NCBI GenBank assembly: GCA_020852815.1 | Contig: JADZAN010000013.1 | Location: 25,986-89,985 of the forward strand | Direction: 5' to 3' | Source of the DNA: Gemmatimonadaceae bacterium | GTDB taxonomy: Bacteria > Gemmatimonadota > Gemmatimonadetes > Gemmatimonadales > Gemmatimonadaceae | DNA: 64,000 nucleotides | Shown here: piece by piece, positions 54,768-64,000 of the stretch | Layout: each line of letters starts with the position of its first letter | How positions within the stretch are numbered: position 1 is the stretch's first letter | Made by a program: the position numbers and the translations under genes | The notes under the pieces: model-generated | The model's input: the letters and a program-made list of their open reading frames with translations, nothing else | Told to the model about the DNA's origin: nothing | Databases searched by the model: none

Positions 54768-57460
54768 CAGACCTGGCAGTCCAGAGCGGGGTCGGGGGCG
54801 GCGGGTGGCCGCACGAACTGGACGGGGAGTACGACTGCCTCGGCGAGTTGGGGCGTGGCGGGATGGCGGTCGTCTATCGCGCCCGGGAACGGGCGCTCGG
54901 GCGCGAGGTGGCGGTCAAGGTCGTGCGCCCGCGCTTCCACACCGACAGCGAGTCGGTGGCGCGCCTCGCGCGCGAGGCGCGAACGGTCGCCCAGCTCGAG
55001 CATCCCAACATCGTCTCGCTGCATGCGGTCAAGCCGCTCACCAACGGCCTTGCGCTGGTGATGCAGCTGGTGCCCGGGCGTACGCTCAAGGATGCGCTGT
55101 CGCGCGGCGCGCTCTCGCCCAGCGAGTCGGAGCTTGTGCTGCGCGACATTGCGCGCGCCTTGGCGTACGCGCATCGCTGCGGCGTGGTGCACCGCGACGT
55201 GAAGCCCGAGAACATCTTCCTCGACGAGATCACCGGCCGCGCCCTCCTCTCCGACTTCGGCGTCGCCCGCTCCATCGAGGAGAACACCGAGCTCACGGCG
55301 ACCGGCACCGCGATCGGGACGCCCACCTACATGTCGCCCGAGCAGATCGACGGGGGGCACCTCGACGGGCGCAGCGACCTCTATTCGTTAGGCATGGTGG
55401 GGTGGGAGATGCTCTCCGGCCAGCGTCCATGGGCCGGCGAGTCGCTCTACTCCGTCATCTATCGACAGAAGCACGACCCGCTCCCGCCGCTCGACTTCTT
55501 GCGCAACGACGTCCCGGCCAAGCTGCAGTACCTGATCGAGGGGTTGATGCACAAGAACCCCGATCGTCGCTGGGCCAGCGCGGCGCGCTTCCTCACCCTC
55601 CTGAGCGGCGACGACAACGTCCCCGGGCTCAAGGAGTGGGTCGCGGCCGCCAAGAAGCGTCGTCGCTCCGGCGCCTACCGCCCGGTCACGCCGGCGCGCA
55701 ATCCATCGCATTCGCCCTCGGCGAACCCCGCGATGTCGACGGTCAAGTTCCGCCGTGACGACGAGGGGGCGACCGCCGAAGCGGGGGTACCCTCCCCCGA
55801 CGAACGGCAGGCCATCCCGATCGGCGACGCGGACGCGACGCAGCGCCTGGCGCGCAGCCCGGCGTGGGGCGCGCCAGCCGTCCATCCCCCTGACCAACTG
55901 TCGGCAGCGCCACGACGGCGCACGCTCTGGTGGGTGGGGGGCGCGATGGCGGCGGCGGTCGTGACGATCGCCCTCGTCGCCCGCCAGCGGCAACTGGAGC
56001 CAACGCGCGTCCTTCCGGACTCGGCGCACTTCGCCGATGGATCGCAGGTCGAGGTACCCGTGGTTCCTCCGACGGACTCGGCAACGCTGCCCGCGATCTC
56101 GCCAGCGGAGTCGCTGGCGCGCGCATCGGGCGCCCTCACGCATCGCGATTCGTTGCAGCTGCGGCGCGGCGGCAACGTGGATTCGCTGCGGGCCCTGGCA
56201 GCCGCCGAGCTGGCGGGACGCTCGACTCCATCGGGGATTCCCGACAGGCGGTTCCCCGCGGGGACGCCGGCGACCGGCGCGTCGGCGCTCCCCCCCGGTA
56301 TCAGCGCGAGTTCCACCGCAACCGCCACCTCCACGGGGAGCGTGGCGACGTCGGGCCGCGACACCGCCGCGCGCGACGCGTTCGTCGCCGTCAGCTTCCC
56401 CGCCGATCGCGGCGTGATTGCGGCTGGCGGGCGCCATTCGTGCATGCTCGACGAGGCCGGCAAGGCGCGCTGCTGGGGGAACAACGAGCGCGGACAGCTG
56501 GGCGACGGGAGCTTCGACGCCCACGCCGAGCCCGCGGCGATCGTGGGTGACTTCACCCTCAACTCCATTTCGGCCGGCGTGTGGCACTCCTGCGGCGTCG
56601 CGCGCGAGGGCGAGGTGTACTGCTGGGGGAGCAACGACGCCGGACAACTGGGAGACGGCACAACATCGCCCCGCTCGGCACCGGTGCGCGTGAACGGGAA
56701 TGCCAGCTTCCGCCAGGTGCGCGCTGGTGCGTCGCACTCCTGCGGCCTCACTCGCGGCGGCGCGGTCGCGTGCTGGGGGAGCAATGCGCAGGGACAGCTG
56801 GGTGACGGGTCGCGTGCCACGCATACCACGCCGGTCGCCGTGCCGCTCGGGATGCAGGCGGGGGCCATCGCCGTCGGGCGTGCGCACACCTGCGCGCTGA
56901 CGCTCGACGGAACGGCGTGGTGCTGGGGACAGAACGACGCCGGGCAACTGGGCGATGGAAGCTCCACGGCTCGCGCCACGCCGGTGCAGGTGGCAACTGA
57001 CCAGCGCTTTGTCTCCATCGCCGCCGGGAACCAGCATACGTGCGCCGTCTCCACGTCGGGGACCATCTGGTGCTGGGGGCGGAACAACTTCGGCCAGCTG
57101 GGCGACGGCAGCACGACCGACGCGACCACGCCGCAGAGCGTGGACGCGTCGCTCTCGTTTGCCACGGTGACCGCCGGCCAGCTGCACAGCTGCGCGCGCG
57201 CCCGCGACGGCCGCGCCTTCTGCTGGGGGCGCAACACCTATGGCCAACTGGGCGACGGCGGGTCGGCCGATCGTTCGCGTCCGGTGCCGGTGCGCGGCGG
57301 GACGGCGTACGCCTCGGTGAATGCCAGCGGCGCGCACACCTGTGCCGTCACCGCCGGTGGCGAGGGCTTCTGCTGGGGATACAACATCGACGGGCAACTG
57401 GGCGGGGGCGATCGCGAGAACGCGAGTGCCCCGGCGCGCGTGCTGCCGTCAAGTCGTTAG
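54764..57460 (+). CDS. Transmembrane Ser/Thr protein kinase with extracytoplasmic RCC1 propeller
   Basis: An 898-residue kinase. The PknB-type catalytic domain covers residues 18-290: glycine loop GRGGMAVVY, lysine in VAVKVV, catalytic HRDVKPEN (His143-Asp145) and DFG (Asp164). A basic linker leads to a membrane helix at 387-407. The outer part (residues 550-898) holds seven RCC1-like repeats with the pattern H-S/T-C, then CWG, N, GQLGDG, enough for one closed propeller. Every repeat carries two cysteines. A sensor role for the propeller is inferred. ATG 54764 overlaps the FHA gene. Confidence 0.9.
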   Translation: MTDLAVQSGVGGGGWPHELDGEYDCLGELGRGGMAVVYRARERALGREVAVKVVRPRFHTDSESVARLAREARTVAQLEHPNIVSLHAVKPLTNGLALVMQLVPGRTLKDALSRGALSPSESELVLRDIARALAYAHRCGVVHRDVKPENIFLDEITGRALLSDFGVARSIEENTELTATGTAIGTPTYMSPEQIDGGHLDGRSDLYSLGMVGWEMLSGQRPWAGESLYSVIYRQKHDPLPPLDFLRNDVPAKLQYLIEGLMHKNPDRRWASAARFLTLLSGDDNVPGLKEWVAAAKKRRRSGAYRPVTPARNPSHSPSANPAMSTVKFRRDDEGATAEAGVPSPDERQAIPIGDADATQRLARSPAWGAPAVHPPDQLSAAPRRRTLWWVGGAMAAAVVTIALVARQRQLEPTRVLPDSAHFADGSQVEVPVVPPTDSATLPAISPAESLARASGALTHRDSLQLRRGGNVDSLRALAAAELAGRSTPSGIPDRRFPAGTPATGASALPPGISASSTATATSTGSVATSGRDTAARDAFVAVSFPADRGVIAAGGRHSCMLDEAGKARCWGNNERGQLGDGSFDAHAEPAAIVGDFTLNSISAGVWHSCGVAREGEVYCWGSNDAGQLGDGTTSPRSAPVRVNGNASFRQVRAGASHSCGLTRGGAVACWGSNAQGQLGDGSRATHTTPVAVPLGMQAGAIAVGRAHTCALTLDGTAWCWGQNDAGQLGDGSSTARATPVQVATDQRFVSIAAGNQHTCAVSTSGTIWCWGRNNFGQLGDGSTTDATTPQSVDASLSFATVTAGQLHSCARARDGRAFCWGRNTYGQLGDGGSADRSRPVPVRGGTAYASVNASGAHTCAVTAGGEGFCWGYNIDGQLGGGDRENASAPARVLPSSR

Positions 57461-57472
57461 GTTGTGCTCGGC

Positions 57473-60400
57473 ATGCTGACCGTCCGCACCTCCGGTGAGT
57501 CCCGCGCGGCGACGCTCGCGCGGCGTCGACGCCGCGCGGTGCTGGCCGTCGCCTACGCGCTCCTCCTGGGATCGTGCGAATCGCCATTTGCGCCTGACGA
57601 CCAGACGGTCGATCGACTCGATCCCAATCCGGTCGCGCTGACCATGACGGTCGGCGAGGCCCGCAACGTGAGCATCCGCGTCGTCGATGCGTCGGGCAAG
57701 GCGCTCGACGGGCGCGAGGTCTTCTGGTCTTCGCAGAACCCGGCCGTCGCCACGGTGACGCAGGCCGGGCTGGTGACCGCGGTGGCACAAGGCAACACGC
57801 AGGTCGCGGCGAGCGCGGGGGGCAAGTCGGCGCTGATCCCCGTAACGATCAACGCGCGCCCGGTCACCGTGGTGCGCGTGACGCCGACCAGCGCCACCGT
57901 CCTCGCCGGCACCACCACGGCATTGACCGCCGAGCCGCTCGATGCCGGCGGGCAGACCGTGCAGGGACGCGTTGCCATCTGGAGCACGAGCAGCGCCGCC
58001 ATCGCCACGGTGACGTCCACCGGTGTCGTGACGGGGGTGTCGGCCGGGGTGGCGAACATCACGGCCACCGTGGACGGCATCGCCGGGACCTCGGTGGTGA
58101 CGGTGCAGCCCGTCCCGGTGGCCTCGATCCTCCTCACGCCGAGTACCGGGTCGATCATCGTCGGCCAGTCGTTGCAGCTCTCGGCCACGCCGCGCGATGC
58201 GGCCAACAATCCACTCGTGGGACGGGTCATCGCCTGGAGTTCCAACGCCCCGACCGTCGCCTCCGTCTCCTCCACGGGGCTCGTCACCGCGCTGGCGACA
58301 GGGACGGCGACCATCACGGCGACGAGCGAGGGGAAGAGCGCCACCTCGCGCATCACCGTCTCCCTGGTCCCGGTCGACACGGTGAGCGTCACGCCGATGA
58401 CGACCACGCTCGCCGCCGGCCAGACGCAGCAGCTCACCGCCCGCATCGTCGACAACGCCGGGAATGTCCTCGTCGGCCGCGCGGTCACCTGGAACACCGA
58501 CCAGCCAGCGATCGCCACCGTGAGCGCGAGCGGGCTCGTCACCGCGCTCACCGGGGGGCGCGCCACGATCACCGCCACCGCCGAGGGGAAGTCGGGGACG
58601 GCGACCATCAACGTCACCCCGGTCCCCGTTGCCTTCATCGACATCGCTCCGCCGTCGGGGACGCTGACCGTCGGCGGCAAGTTGCAGCTCACGGCCACCA
58701 CGCGGGACGCCAACCGCAACGTCCTCCCGGGGCGCGGCGTCACCTGGATCTCCGGCGCCCCCTCGGTGGCCACCGTGACCCAGGAGGGACTCGTCACCGC
58801 GGTGGGGACCGGCTCGGCGCTCATCTTCGCCGCCTCCGAGGGGGTATCGACGAGCATCACGATCACCGTGAGCAGCGTGGGGGTCGCCACCGTGCGCATG
58901 ACGCCGGCCAGCGGCACCGTGACGCAGGGCAAGACGCTGCAGCTGACGGCGACGCCGCTCGATGCCCAGGGGGCGCCCATCACGGGTCGCACCGTCACGT
59001 GGAACTCCTCGGCACCCGCCACGGCGTCGGTCTCATCGACCGGGCTCGTGACAGGAATCGCTGCGGGGATGGCGAACATCACCGCCACCATCGATGGCGT
59101 GGTCGGCACCGTGCCCGTCACCGTGACGCCGACCCCGGTGGCCTCGGCGACGATTATTCCGTCCACGCCCACGCTCACCGTGGGGACGACACTGGCGCTG
59201 ACGCTCCTGCTGGCCGACTCCAGCGGCGCGCCGCTGTCGCTCGTTGGGCGAAATATCGGATGGTCCGTGTCGAACCAGGCGGTGGCGAGCGTGAACACCA
59301 ACGGCGTCGTGACCGCCGTGTCGCCGGGAACGGTCACCGTGCAGGCGACCGTCGAGTCTGTCATTGCCCAGGCAAGCGTCACCGTGACCAACGTGCCGGT
59401 GGCGAGCGTGAACGTGACGCCGAACACCGCCGCGTTGCAGCTGGGACAGAAGCAGGCGCTGACCGCGGTGGCGCGCGACGCCGGCGGCAACATCCTCACC
59501 GGGCGCCCGGTGACGTGGACGTCGAGCAATCCCGCCGTGGCCACCATACCCGGCATTCCGACCGATACCAATACCGCCACGGCCGTCGGCACCGGGTCGG
59601 CAACGATTCGCGCCACCGTCGGCTCCGTGACCGGCGTGTCGTCGATCTCCGTCACGTCGGTCCCGATCGCGACCATCACCGTCACCCCGTCGCCCGTCAA
59701 CGTCGAGGAACTCAACACGACGCAGCTGACGGCGACAGCGCGCGACGCCGGAGGCAACATTCTGACTGGACGCACGCTCGTCTGGTCATCCAACAACAAC
59801 ACCGTGGCCTCGGTGAGCCAGACCGGGCTCGTGACGGCGAACATTCCGGGGACGGTCACCATCACGGCGTCGGCGCCGGGTCAGGGTGCGGGTGGCTCCA
59901 ACCCGCCGCCGGGAACGTCGGCCGTGACGGTGACGTACGCGCCGGTCGCCGTGGCGACCATCACGCCGAACAACCCCACCGTCACCGTCGGGCAGACCAC
60001 GCAGCCGGTCGTCACGCTGACGTCGGCGGGGGGGCAGACGCTGTCGGCCGCCGGCCGCACCGTGGGGTGGTCGATCGTGACAACGCCCGCCGGTGCGGCC
60101 ACGATCAACGCGACGAGTGGCCTGGTGACAGGGGTCGCGGCCGGTACGGGGACGATCACCGTCACGGCCTCTTCACCGGGCCAGGCGACTCCGGTCAACG
60201 CGACTGCGGCACTCTCCATCTCGACGGCGCAGATCGCCCGCATCGCGTTCACGCCATTCACCGGGACGCTGCACATCGGGAACGCCTATTCTCGCGTCGT
60301 CACGGCGACTGCCTTCGACGCGGCCAACAATCCGTTGCCGGGACGCCTCATCGCCTGGTCCACCGAGAACGCCGGGATCTCCGTCTCGGCCAACAGCTCC

Positions 60401-62509
60401 ACCAACGGCCAGGTGACCATCACCGGCAACAACACGCCGGCAACGGTAAAGGTCTACGCGCAGGCGCAGGGGGCGAGCGGTACCGTCACCGACTCCATCG
60501 CCGTCCCCACCGACTTCGTCGCGATCGGCCCTGCCTCCACGGTCACCACCGCCGCGGCCGACTCGGTGATCCCGGGGGCGGCAAACGCCCGCACCTATGT
60601 CTCCACCCCGCGCGACTCCGCGGGCAATGTCGTGAGCGGTGCCGCGTTAGGCGGGCGCACGCCGACCTGGTCGCTCGCGGCCGGCGCGATCTTCGCCTCG
60701 TTCACATCGTCAGGCGCAACGGCCATCGTCACGCCTAACGCCCCCGGGCTGGTCACCGTGCAGGCCAACTGGTCGACGGCGCAGCCCACCGCAGTGCTCA
60801 AGATCCTCACACCGGTGAACAACGTCCTGATCACCGTGGCGCCAGCCGACTCGTTCTATATCGGGGGAAGCGCCGCCGTGGTGGCGACCGCGCGCGATGC
60901 GGCCAACTCCGCCATCGCCGGGCGGCTCCTGACCCTCACTCCATCGACAACGGCAGTAACGGTAGGGACGGGGAGCGGCACAGGCTCCATCTCGACCACC
61001 GTGACCGGCGTGAGCGCCCCGGGCGGTCGCGTCGTCGTCACGCTCACGGCCAACGTGCCGTTCGACAACATCTCCAACAACACGCCAGTCAAGGTGCTCG
61101 CCCCCGTCAGCTCGATCACGGTTGGGCCGACCGGCATCGACTCGATCTTCGTCAACGGGAACCTGCAGGCGACGGCCACGCTCAAGGACGCCAGCGGAAA
61201 CACGCTCACCGGGCGCCCGGTCACGTGGAGCACCTCCAACGCCCTCATCGCCACCGCCGCGCAGAGCGGGATCATCACCGGTGTCGCCGCGGGGAGCGCC
61301 AACATCCTGGCCGACGCCGAGGGGAAGCAGGGAACGAAGGCGCTCCTGGTGCAGGAGCCCGTCAACAGCGTGGCCATCACCACGGGCGACTCGTCGGTCT
61401 TCGTCGGACAGACGCAGCAGATTGCCGTCGTCCTGCGGGATCGCTTCAATGCAACCATCACCGGACGTCCGGTGAGCTACACGGCCGCTCCCGCCGGGAT
61501 CGTGACGATCAGTTCGAGTGGTCTCATCACCGCTGTCGCGGCGGGTACGGCGAACATCACCGCCAGCTCGGAAGGCAAGACCTCGAGCGCCATCCCCTTC
61601 GTGGTGAGCCTGGCGCCGGTGGCGTCGGTCACGGTGTCGTCGACGCAGCCGCCTAACGTCTACCCGTCGCACACCTTCCCCGCCGCCGTGCAGGCGTTCG
61701 ACGCGGCCAACGCGCCGCTGGGACTCAGCGGGCGCACCATCGCCTGGTCGTCGACCAACCCCGCGGTGGCCACCGTCACACCGACCACCAGCGGGACGCC
61801 CACCATCACCGCCCTTGCGATCGGGACCACGACGATCTCGGCGACGGTCGACGGCGTCGCCGCCACGACGCCGATCACCGTGCAGGTGAAGCCCATCCCG
61901 GTTGCCAGCGTGACCATGACGCCGACGAGTGCCAACCTGCAGCAGGGGTCGAGCGCTTTCGTCTTCACGCCCACGGCGCGCGACTCGAACGGGACCGCCA
62001 TCACCGGGCACACCTACACCTTCACCTGGTCGGCCTCGAACGCGAAGGCGACGGTGAACGCCTCAGGCTCGGTGACTGCCGTCGACTCCGGGGTGGTCAA
62101 CATCATCGCCACCGCGACCAACCAGGGAACGCCGACAACGCCGAGCCCTGCCGGCTCCGCCGCACTCACCGTGACGCTCATCCCCATCGGCAGCGTCGCC
62201 ATCTCGCCGACGAGCGAGACGGTGGCGATGGGCGCGACCAAATCGCTGCTCGTCGACGTACGGACCGCTTCGAGTGGCGGCATCGCGCTCTCCGGGCGGC
62301 GATGCACGATCGCCTCCGATGACATCAACAAGGTGACCGCTGTGCCAGCCACCCCGATCCCCGGGTCTCCGCAGGATGGCCTGACGAACGCGCTGGGTCA
62401 GATCACCGTCACGATCACCGGGATTGGGCCGACGAGGGGTGTGGACGCGGTGGTCACGGCGACCTGCGAGGGCGTGGGTTCCAACAAGGTCTCCGTGGTG
62501 GTACCATGA
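57473..62509 (+). CDS. Giant lipoprotein of about 18 bacterial Ig-like (BIG2) repeats
   Basis: A 1,678-residue surface lipoprotein; the leader ends in LLGSC. The rest is a chain of about 18 BIG2-type domains of 80-105 residues, each opening PVASVxVTP and containing TAxxRDAxGNxLxGRxVTW and ASVSxTGLVTAVAxGTATITA; repeats 10-13 and 18 are the most diverged. Such chains form long stalks for adhesion or display. ATG 57473 is used; GTG 57464 is the alternative. The gene begins a few bases after the kinase stop and overlaps the next gene by four bases. Confidence 0.88.
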   Translation: MLTVRTSGESRAATLARRRRRAVLAVAYALLLGSCESPFAPDDQTVDRLDPNPVALTMTVGEARNVSIRVVDASGKALDGREVFWSSQNPAVATVTQAGLVTAVAQGNTQVAASAGGKSALIPVTINARPVTVVRVTPTSATVLAGTTTALTAEPLDAGGQTVQGRVAIWSTSSAAIATVTSTGVVTGVSAGVANITATVDGIAGTSVVTVQPVPVASILLTPSTGSIIVGQSLQLSATPRDAANNPLVGRVIAWSSNAPTVASVSSTGLVTALATGTATITATSEGKSATSRITVSLVPVDTVSVTPMTTTLAAGQTQQLTARIVDNAGNVLVGRAVTWNTDQPAIATVSASGLVTALTGGRATITATAEGKSGTATINVTPVPVAFIDIAPPSGTLTVGGKLQLTATTRDANRNVLPGRGVTWISGAPSVATVTQEGLVTAVGTGSALIFAASEGVSTSITITVSSVGVATVRMTPASGTVTQGKTLQLTATPLDAQGAPITGRTVTWNSSAPATASVSSTGLVTGIAAGMANITATIDGVVGTVPVTVTPTPVASATIIPSTPTLTVGTTLALTLLLADSSGAPLSLVGRNIGWSVSNQAVASVNTNGVVTAVSPGTVTVQATVESVIAQASVTVTNVPVASVNVTPNTAALQLGQKQALTAVARDAGGNILTGRPVTWTSSNPAVATIPGIPTDTNTATAVGTGSATIRATVGSVTGVSSISVTSVPIATITVTPSPVNVEELNTTQLTATARDAGGNILTGRTLVWSSNNNTVASVSQTGLVTANIPGTVTITASAPGQGAGGSNPPPGTSAVTVTYAPVAVATITPNNPTVTVGQTTQPVVTLTSAGGQTLSAAGRTVGWSIVTTPAGAATINATSGLVTGVAAGTGTITVTASSPGQATPVNATAALSISTAQIARIAFTPFTGTLHIGNAYSRVVTATAFDAANNPLPGRLIAWSTENAGISVSANSSTNGQVTITGNNTPATVKVYAQAQGASGTVTDSIAVPTDFVAIGPASTVTTAAADSVIPGAANARTYVSTPRDSAGNVVSGAALGGRTPTWSLAAGAIFASFTSSGATAIVTPNAPGLVTVQANWSTAQPTAVLKILTPVNNVLITVAPADSFYIGGSAAVVATARDAANSAIAGRLLTLTPSTTAVTVGTGSGTGSISTTVTGVSAPGGRVVVTLTANVPFDNISNNTPVKVLAPVSSITVGPTGIDSIFVNGNLQATATLKDASGNTLTGRPVTWSTSNALIATAAQSGIITGVAAGSANILADAEGKQGTKALLVQEPVNSVAITTGDSSVFVGQTQQIAVVLRDRFNATITGRPVSYTAAPAGIVTISSSGLITAVAAGTANITASSEGKTSSAIPFVVSLAPVASVTVSSTQPPNVYPSHTFPAAVQAFDAANAPLGLSGRTIAWSSTNPAVATVTPTTSGTPTITALAIGTTTISATVDGVAATTPITVQVKPIPVASVTMTPTSANLQQGSSAFVFTPTARDSNGTAITGHTYTFTWSASNAKATVNASGSVTAVDSGVVNIIATATNQGTPTTPSPAGSAALTVTLIPIGSVAISPTSETVAMGATKSLLVDVRTASSGGIALSGRRCTIASDDINKVTAVPATPIPGSPQDGLTNALGQITVTITGIGPTRGVDAVVTATCEGVGSNKVSVVVP

Positions 62510-63741
62510 CCTGGCCTCGCCCGGCATCGGCCTCGGCATGCGGTGCGCGTGTCGCCGGCTGCCGTTGGTCTTTAGTCTTGACGATGGCGCTGACGCTCGG
62601 CGTGGTGGGCACGGGGGCGCTCTCGGCCCAGCAACCGGCGGCGCGCCTCGCCATCAAGACGGCGCTCGCCGCCGCGGGGGTGAGCGGGTGCGCCGCCTAC
62701 CCGCCTCCCGCGCCGGCGCGCGCCACCGCGCCTAACGCCGAGGCGGAATCGCGCCGCCTCATCGACGACGCGCAGGACGCGGCGCTGCAGGGCGACCACT
62801 CCGCCGCCCGGGAGGCGTTCGCCAAGGCGTCGGTGCTGGTGCCGGGCAACGCGCGCGTGGCCTACTACCTGGGGCGCGAACTCGAGGCGCTGAGCGAGAG
62901 TTCCACCGCCGTGCGCGAGTATTGCCGCTACCTGGCCCTCTCCCCCTCCGCCCCCGACGGCGACGAAGTGCGCGGACGCATCGTGCGCCTGACTCCCGCC
63001 ACCGAACTCGCGCGTGTCGACGAGGCGCGCGCCAATTTCCGTTCGGGCGTCGCTCTCCTTCAGCGCCGACAGTACCTGGCCGCCGACTCCGCATTTGGTG
63101 CCGTCGCGCGCCAGGTCCCGGCGGCGCCGGAGCCGTACTTCAACCGCGCCCTCTCGCGGGCGGCGCGCGGCGATCGGACCACAGCCATCCAGGACTTCGA
63201 GAAGTACCTCGAGCTGTCGCCGCAGGCGTCGGATGTGGGCGTGGTGCGCGGCTCGATGGCGCGTCTTCCCGACCGTGTGTACGGCCCGGGGCAGGCGTTC
63301 GGCGCCGGGCTGGCCTTTCCGGGGATGGGACAGATGTCGACCGGGCGCCCGGTGCTGGGTGTGCTGGTGATGGGTGTCGTGGGCGGCGCGATCGTCGCGG
63401 CGCTGGCGTCCAAGGACGAGGTCGTGACCGAGCGCTTCACCGATCCCTTCGGCAACACGTACACCGACTCGGTCACGCGTACCACGCACCCCATGGCGAT
63501 TCCGGGGCTGGCGGCGGCGGGTGTGGTGTGGATCGGCGGGGCGTGGGAGGCGGTAGCGTACGCGCGCGGTTCGCGGTTGCGGGCGGAGCGGATCATCGCA
63601 TTGCACGAGTCGCGCGGCGTTTCGCTGGCGGTGACGCCGCTTCCGCGTCGGCGCCTGGGGTTGGGCGTCTCGTTGCCGCTGGGAGGGAGCGAGCCGCGAT
63701 CGGCGGGCGCCGAGCCGCGAGGTAGGAGCGCCGAGCGCTGA
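62506..63741 (+). CDS. TPR-repeat envelope protein
   Basis: A 411-residue protein with an N-terminal hydrophobic segment (LVLTMALTLGVVGTGALSAQQ) and a possible second lipobox-like VSGCAAY. Residues 85-250 contain tetratricopeptide-like helices (AQDAALQGDHSAAREAFAKASVLVP, FNRALSRAARGDRTTAIQDFEKYLELSP). Two hydrophobic segments follow (GVLVMGVVGGAIVAALAS, GLAAAGVVWIGGAWEAVAY). It is the last gene of the FHA-kinase operon; ATG 62506 overlaps the Ig protein stop. A scaffold role is inferred from the repeats. Confidence 0.8.
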   Translation: MTWPRPASASACGARVAGCRWSLVLTMALTLGVVGTGALSAQQPAARLAIKTALAAAGVSGCAAYPPPAPARATAPNAEAESRRLIDDAQDAALQGDHSAAREAFAKASVLVPGNARVAYYLGRELEALSESSTAVREYCRYLALSPSAPDGDEVRGRIVRLTPATELARVDEARANFRSGVALLQRRQYLAADSAFGAVARQVPAAPEPYFNRALSRAARGDRTTAIQDFEKYLELSPQASDVGVVRGSMARLPDRVYGPGQAFGAGLAFPGMGQMSTGRPVLGVLVMGVVGGAIVAALASKDEVVTERFTDPFGNTYTDSVTRTTHPMAIPGLAAAGVVWIGGAWEAVAYARGSRLRAERIIALHESRGVSLAVTPLPRRRLGLGVSLPLGGSEPRSAGAEPRGRSAER

Positions 63742-63760
63742 CGCCGAGCGCTGAACGCAC

Positions 63761-63795
63761 AAACGCCCCGCGATCCGAGAGGATGCGGGGCGTTT
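63761..63795. terminator. Terminator between kinase operon and 16S rRNA
   Basis: AAACGCCCCGC pairs perfectly with GCGGGGCGTTT, and an inner ATCC/GGAT pair closes a GAGA loop. On the plus strand TTT follows. It ends the kinase operon and, on the other strand, could end a 16S transcript. Confidence 0.82.
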
Positions 63796-63894
63796 GGCTA
63801 TTGAGAATCGAGCGAATGGTGTGCGGGTTGCGACTACGAGAGCGGCATTCGGCCGGTGGGGTTGCCCCCGGGTGGCCTACTCGCGCGGCTCCGT

Positions 63895-64000
<106 letters not shown>

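Noticed and set aside
57553..59865. 770-codon minus-strand frame opposite the Ig-repeat gene
   Set aside because: It mirrors the repeat structure of the plus-strand gene; no start signal or domain.

Overview
The window is about two-thirds G+C, with short intergenic gaps, many 1-4 nt start/stop overlaps and clear AGGAGG-type ribosome binding sites. It ends in the 3' end of a 16S rRNA gene. Secreted propeller and Ig-repeat proteins, a SusC/SusD pair, multihaem cytochromes and the 16S 3' sequence suggest a free-living Gram-negative bacterium close to Gemmatimonadota. That assignment is inference; no database was searched. No phage, transposon or CRISPR array was seen.

Left part (1-11,000): an MgtC/DUF4010 membrane protein, a double universal stress protein, an amino-acid permease, a histidine kinase/response regulator pair, a P1B-type ATPase with an unusual motif set, a small lipoprotein and a CBS-domain protein.

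Redox block (10,500-24,000, all minus strand): a 9-haem lipoprotein, a membrane-anchored NapC-like protein with 20 haem sites, an outer-membrane beta-barrel, a 16-haem cytochrome and a TPR lipoprotein. Just upstream on the same strand is a complete cytochrome c maturation operon, ccmABCDEFGH, including a 49-residue ccmD. Together they look like a quinol-to-outside electron conduit (porin-cytochrome type) next to the machinery that attaches its haems.

Middle (24,000-37,300): CorA, a BatA-like von Willebrand protein, a PAS/GGDEF/EAL protein whose GGDEF is degenerate, an AI-2E-family permease, then an operon of outer-membrane factor, adaptor, RND pump, DUF2892 protein and ArsR repressor. That operon has two AT-rich promoters, one overlapped by a palindrome. 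A YeiH-type transporter follows.

Secretome block (37,400-52,500): SusD, SusC, an esterase, a CocE-like hydrolase, an M14-like peptidase and two divergent beta-propeller proteins. This looks like an uptake and hydrolysis locus for an ester- or peptide-containing substrate.

Right part (52,500-64,000): a lone tRNA-Ile(GAU), then a plus-strand operon FHA - FHA - Ser/Thr kinase with a seven-repeat RCC1 domain - about 1,680-residue Ig-repeat lipoprotein - TPR protein. Then a strong terminator and, convergent, the 3' end of 16S rRNA with no 23S gene behind it.

Two window-wide patterns stand out. (1) The word GCGTTAGGC recurs on both strands, mostly inside genes, where it accounts for all the TTA leucine codons I checked. 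(2) Tandem GAGAAGAC octamers sit directly after six stop codons, always with the purine-rich strand as mRNA sense.
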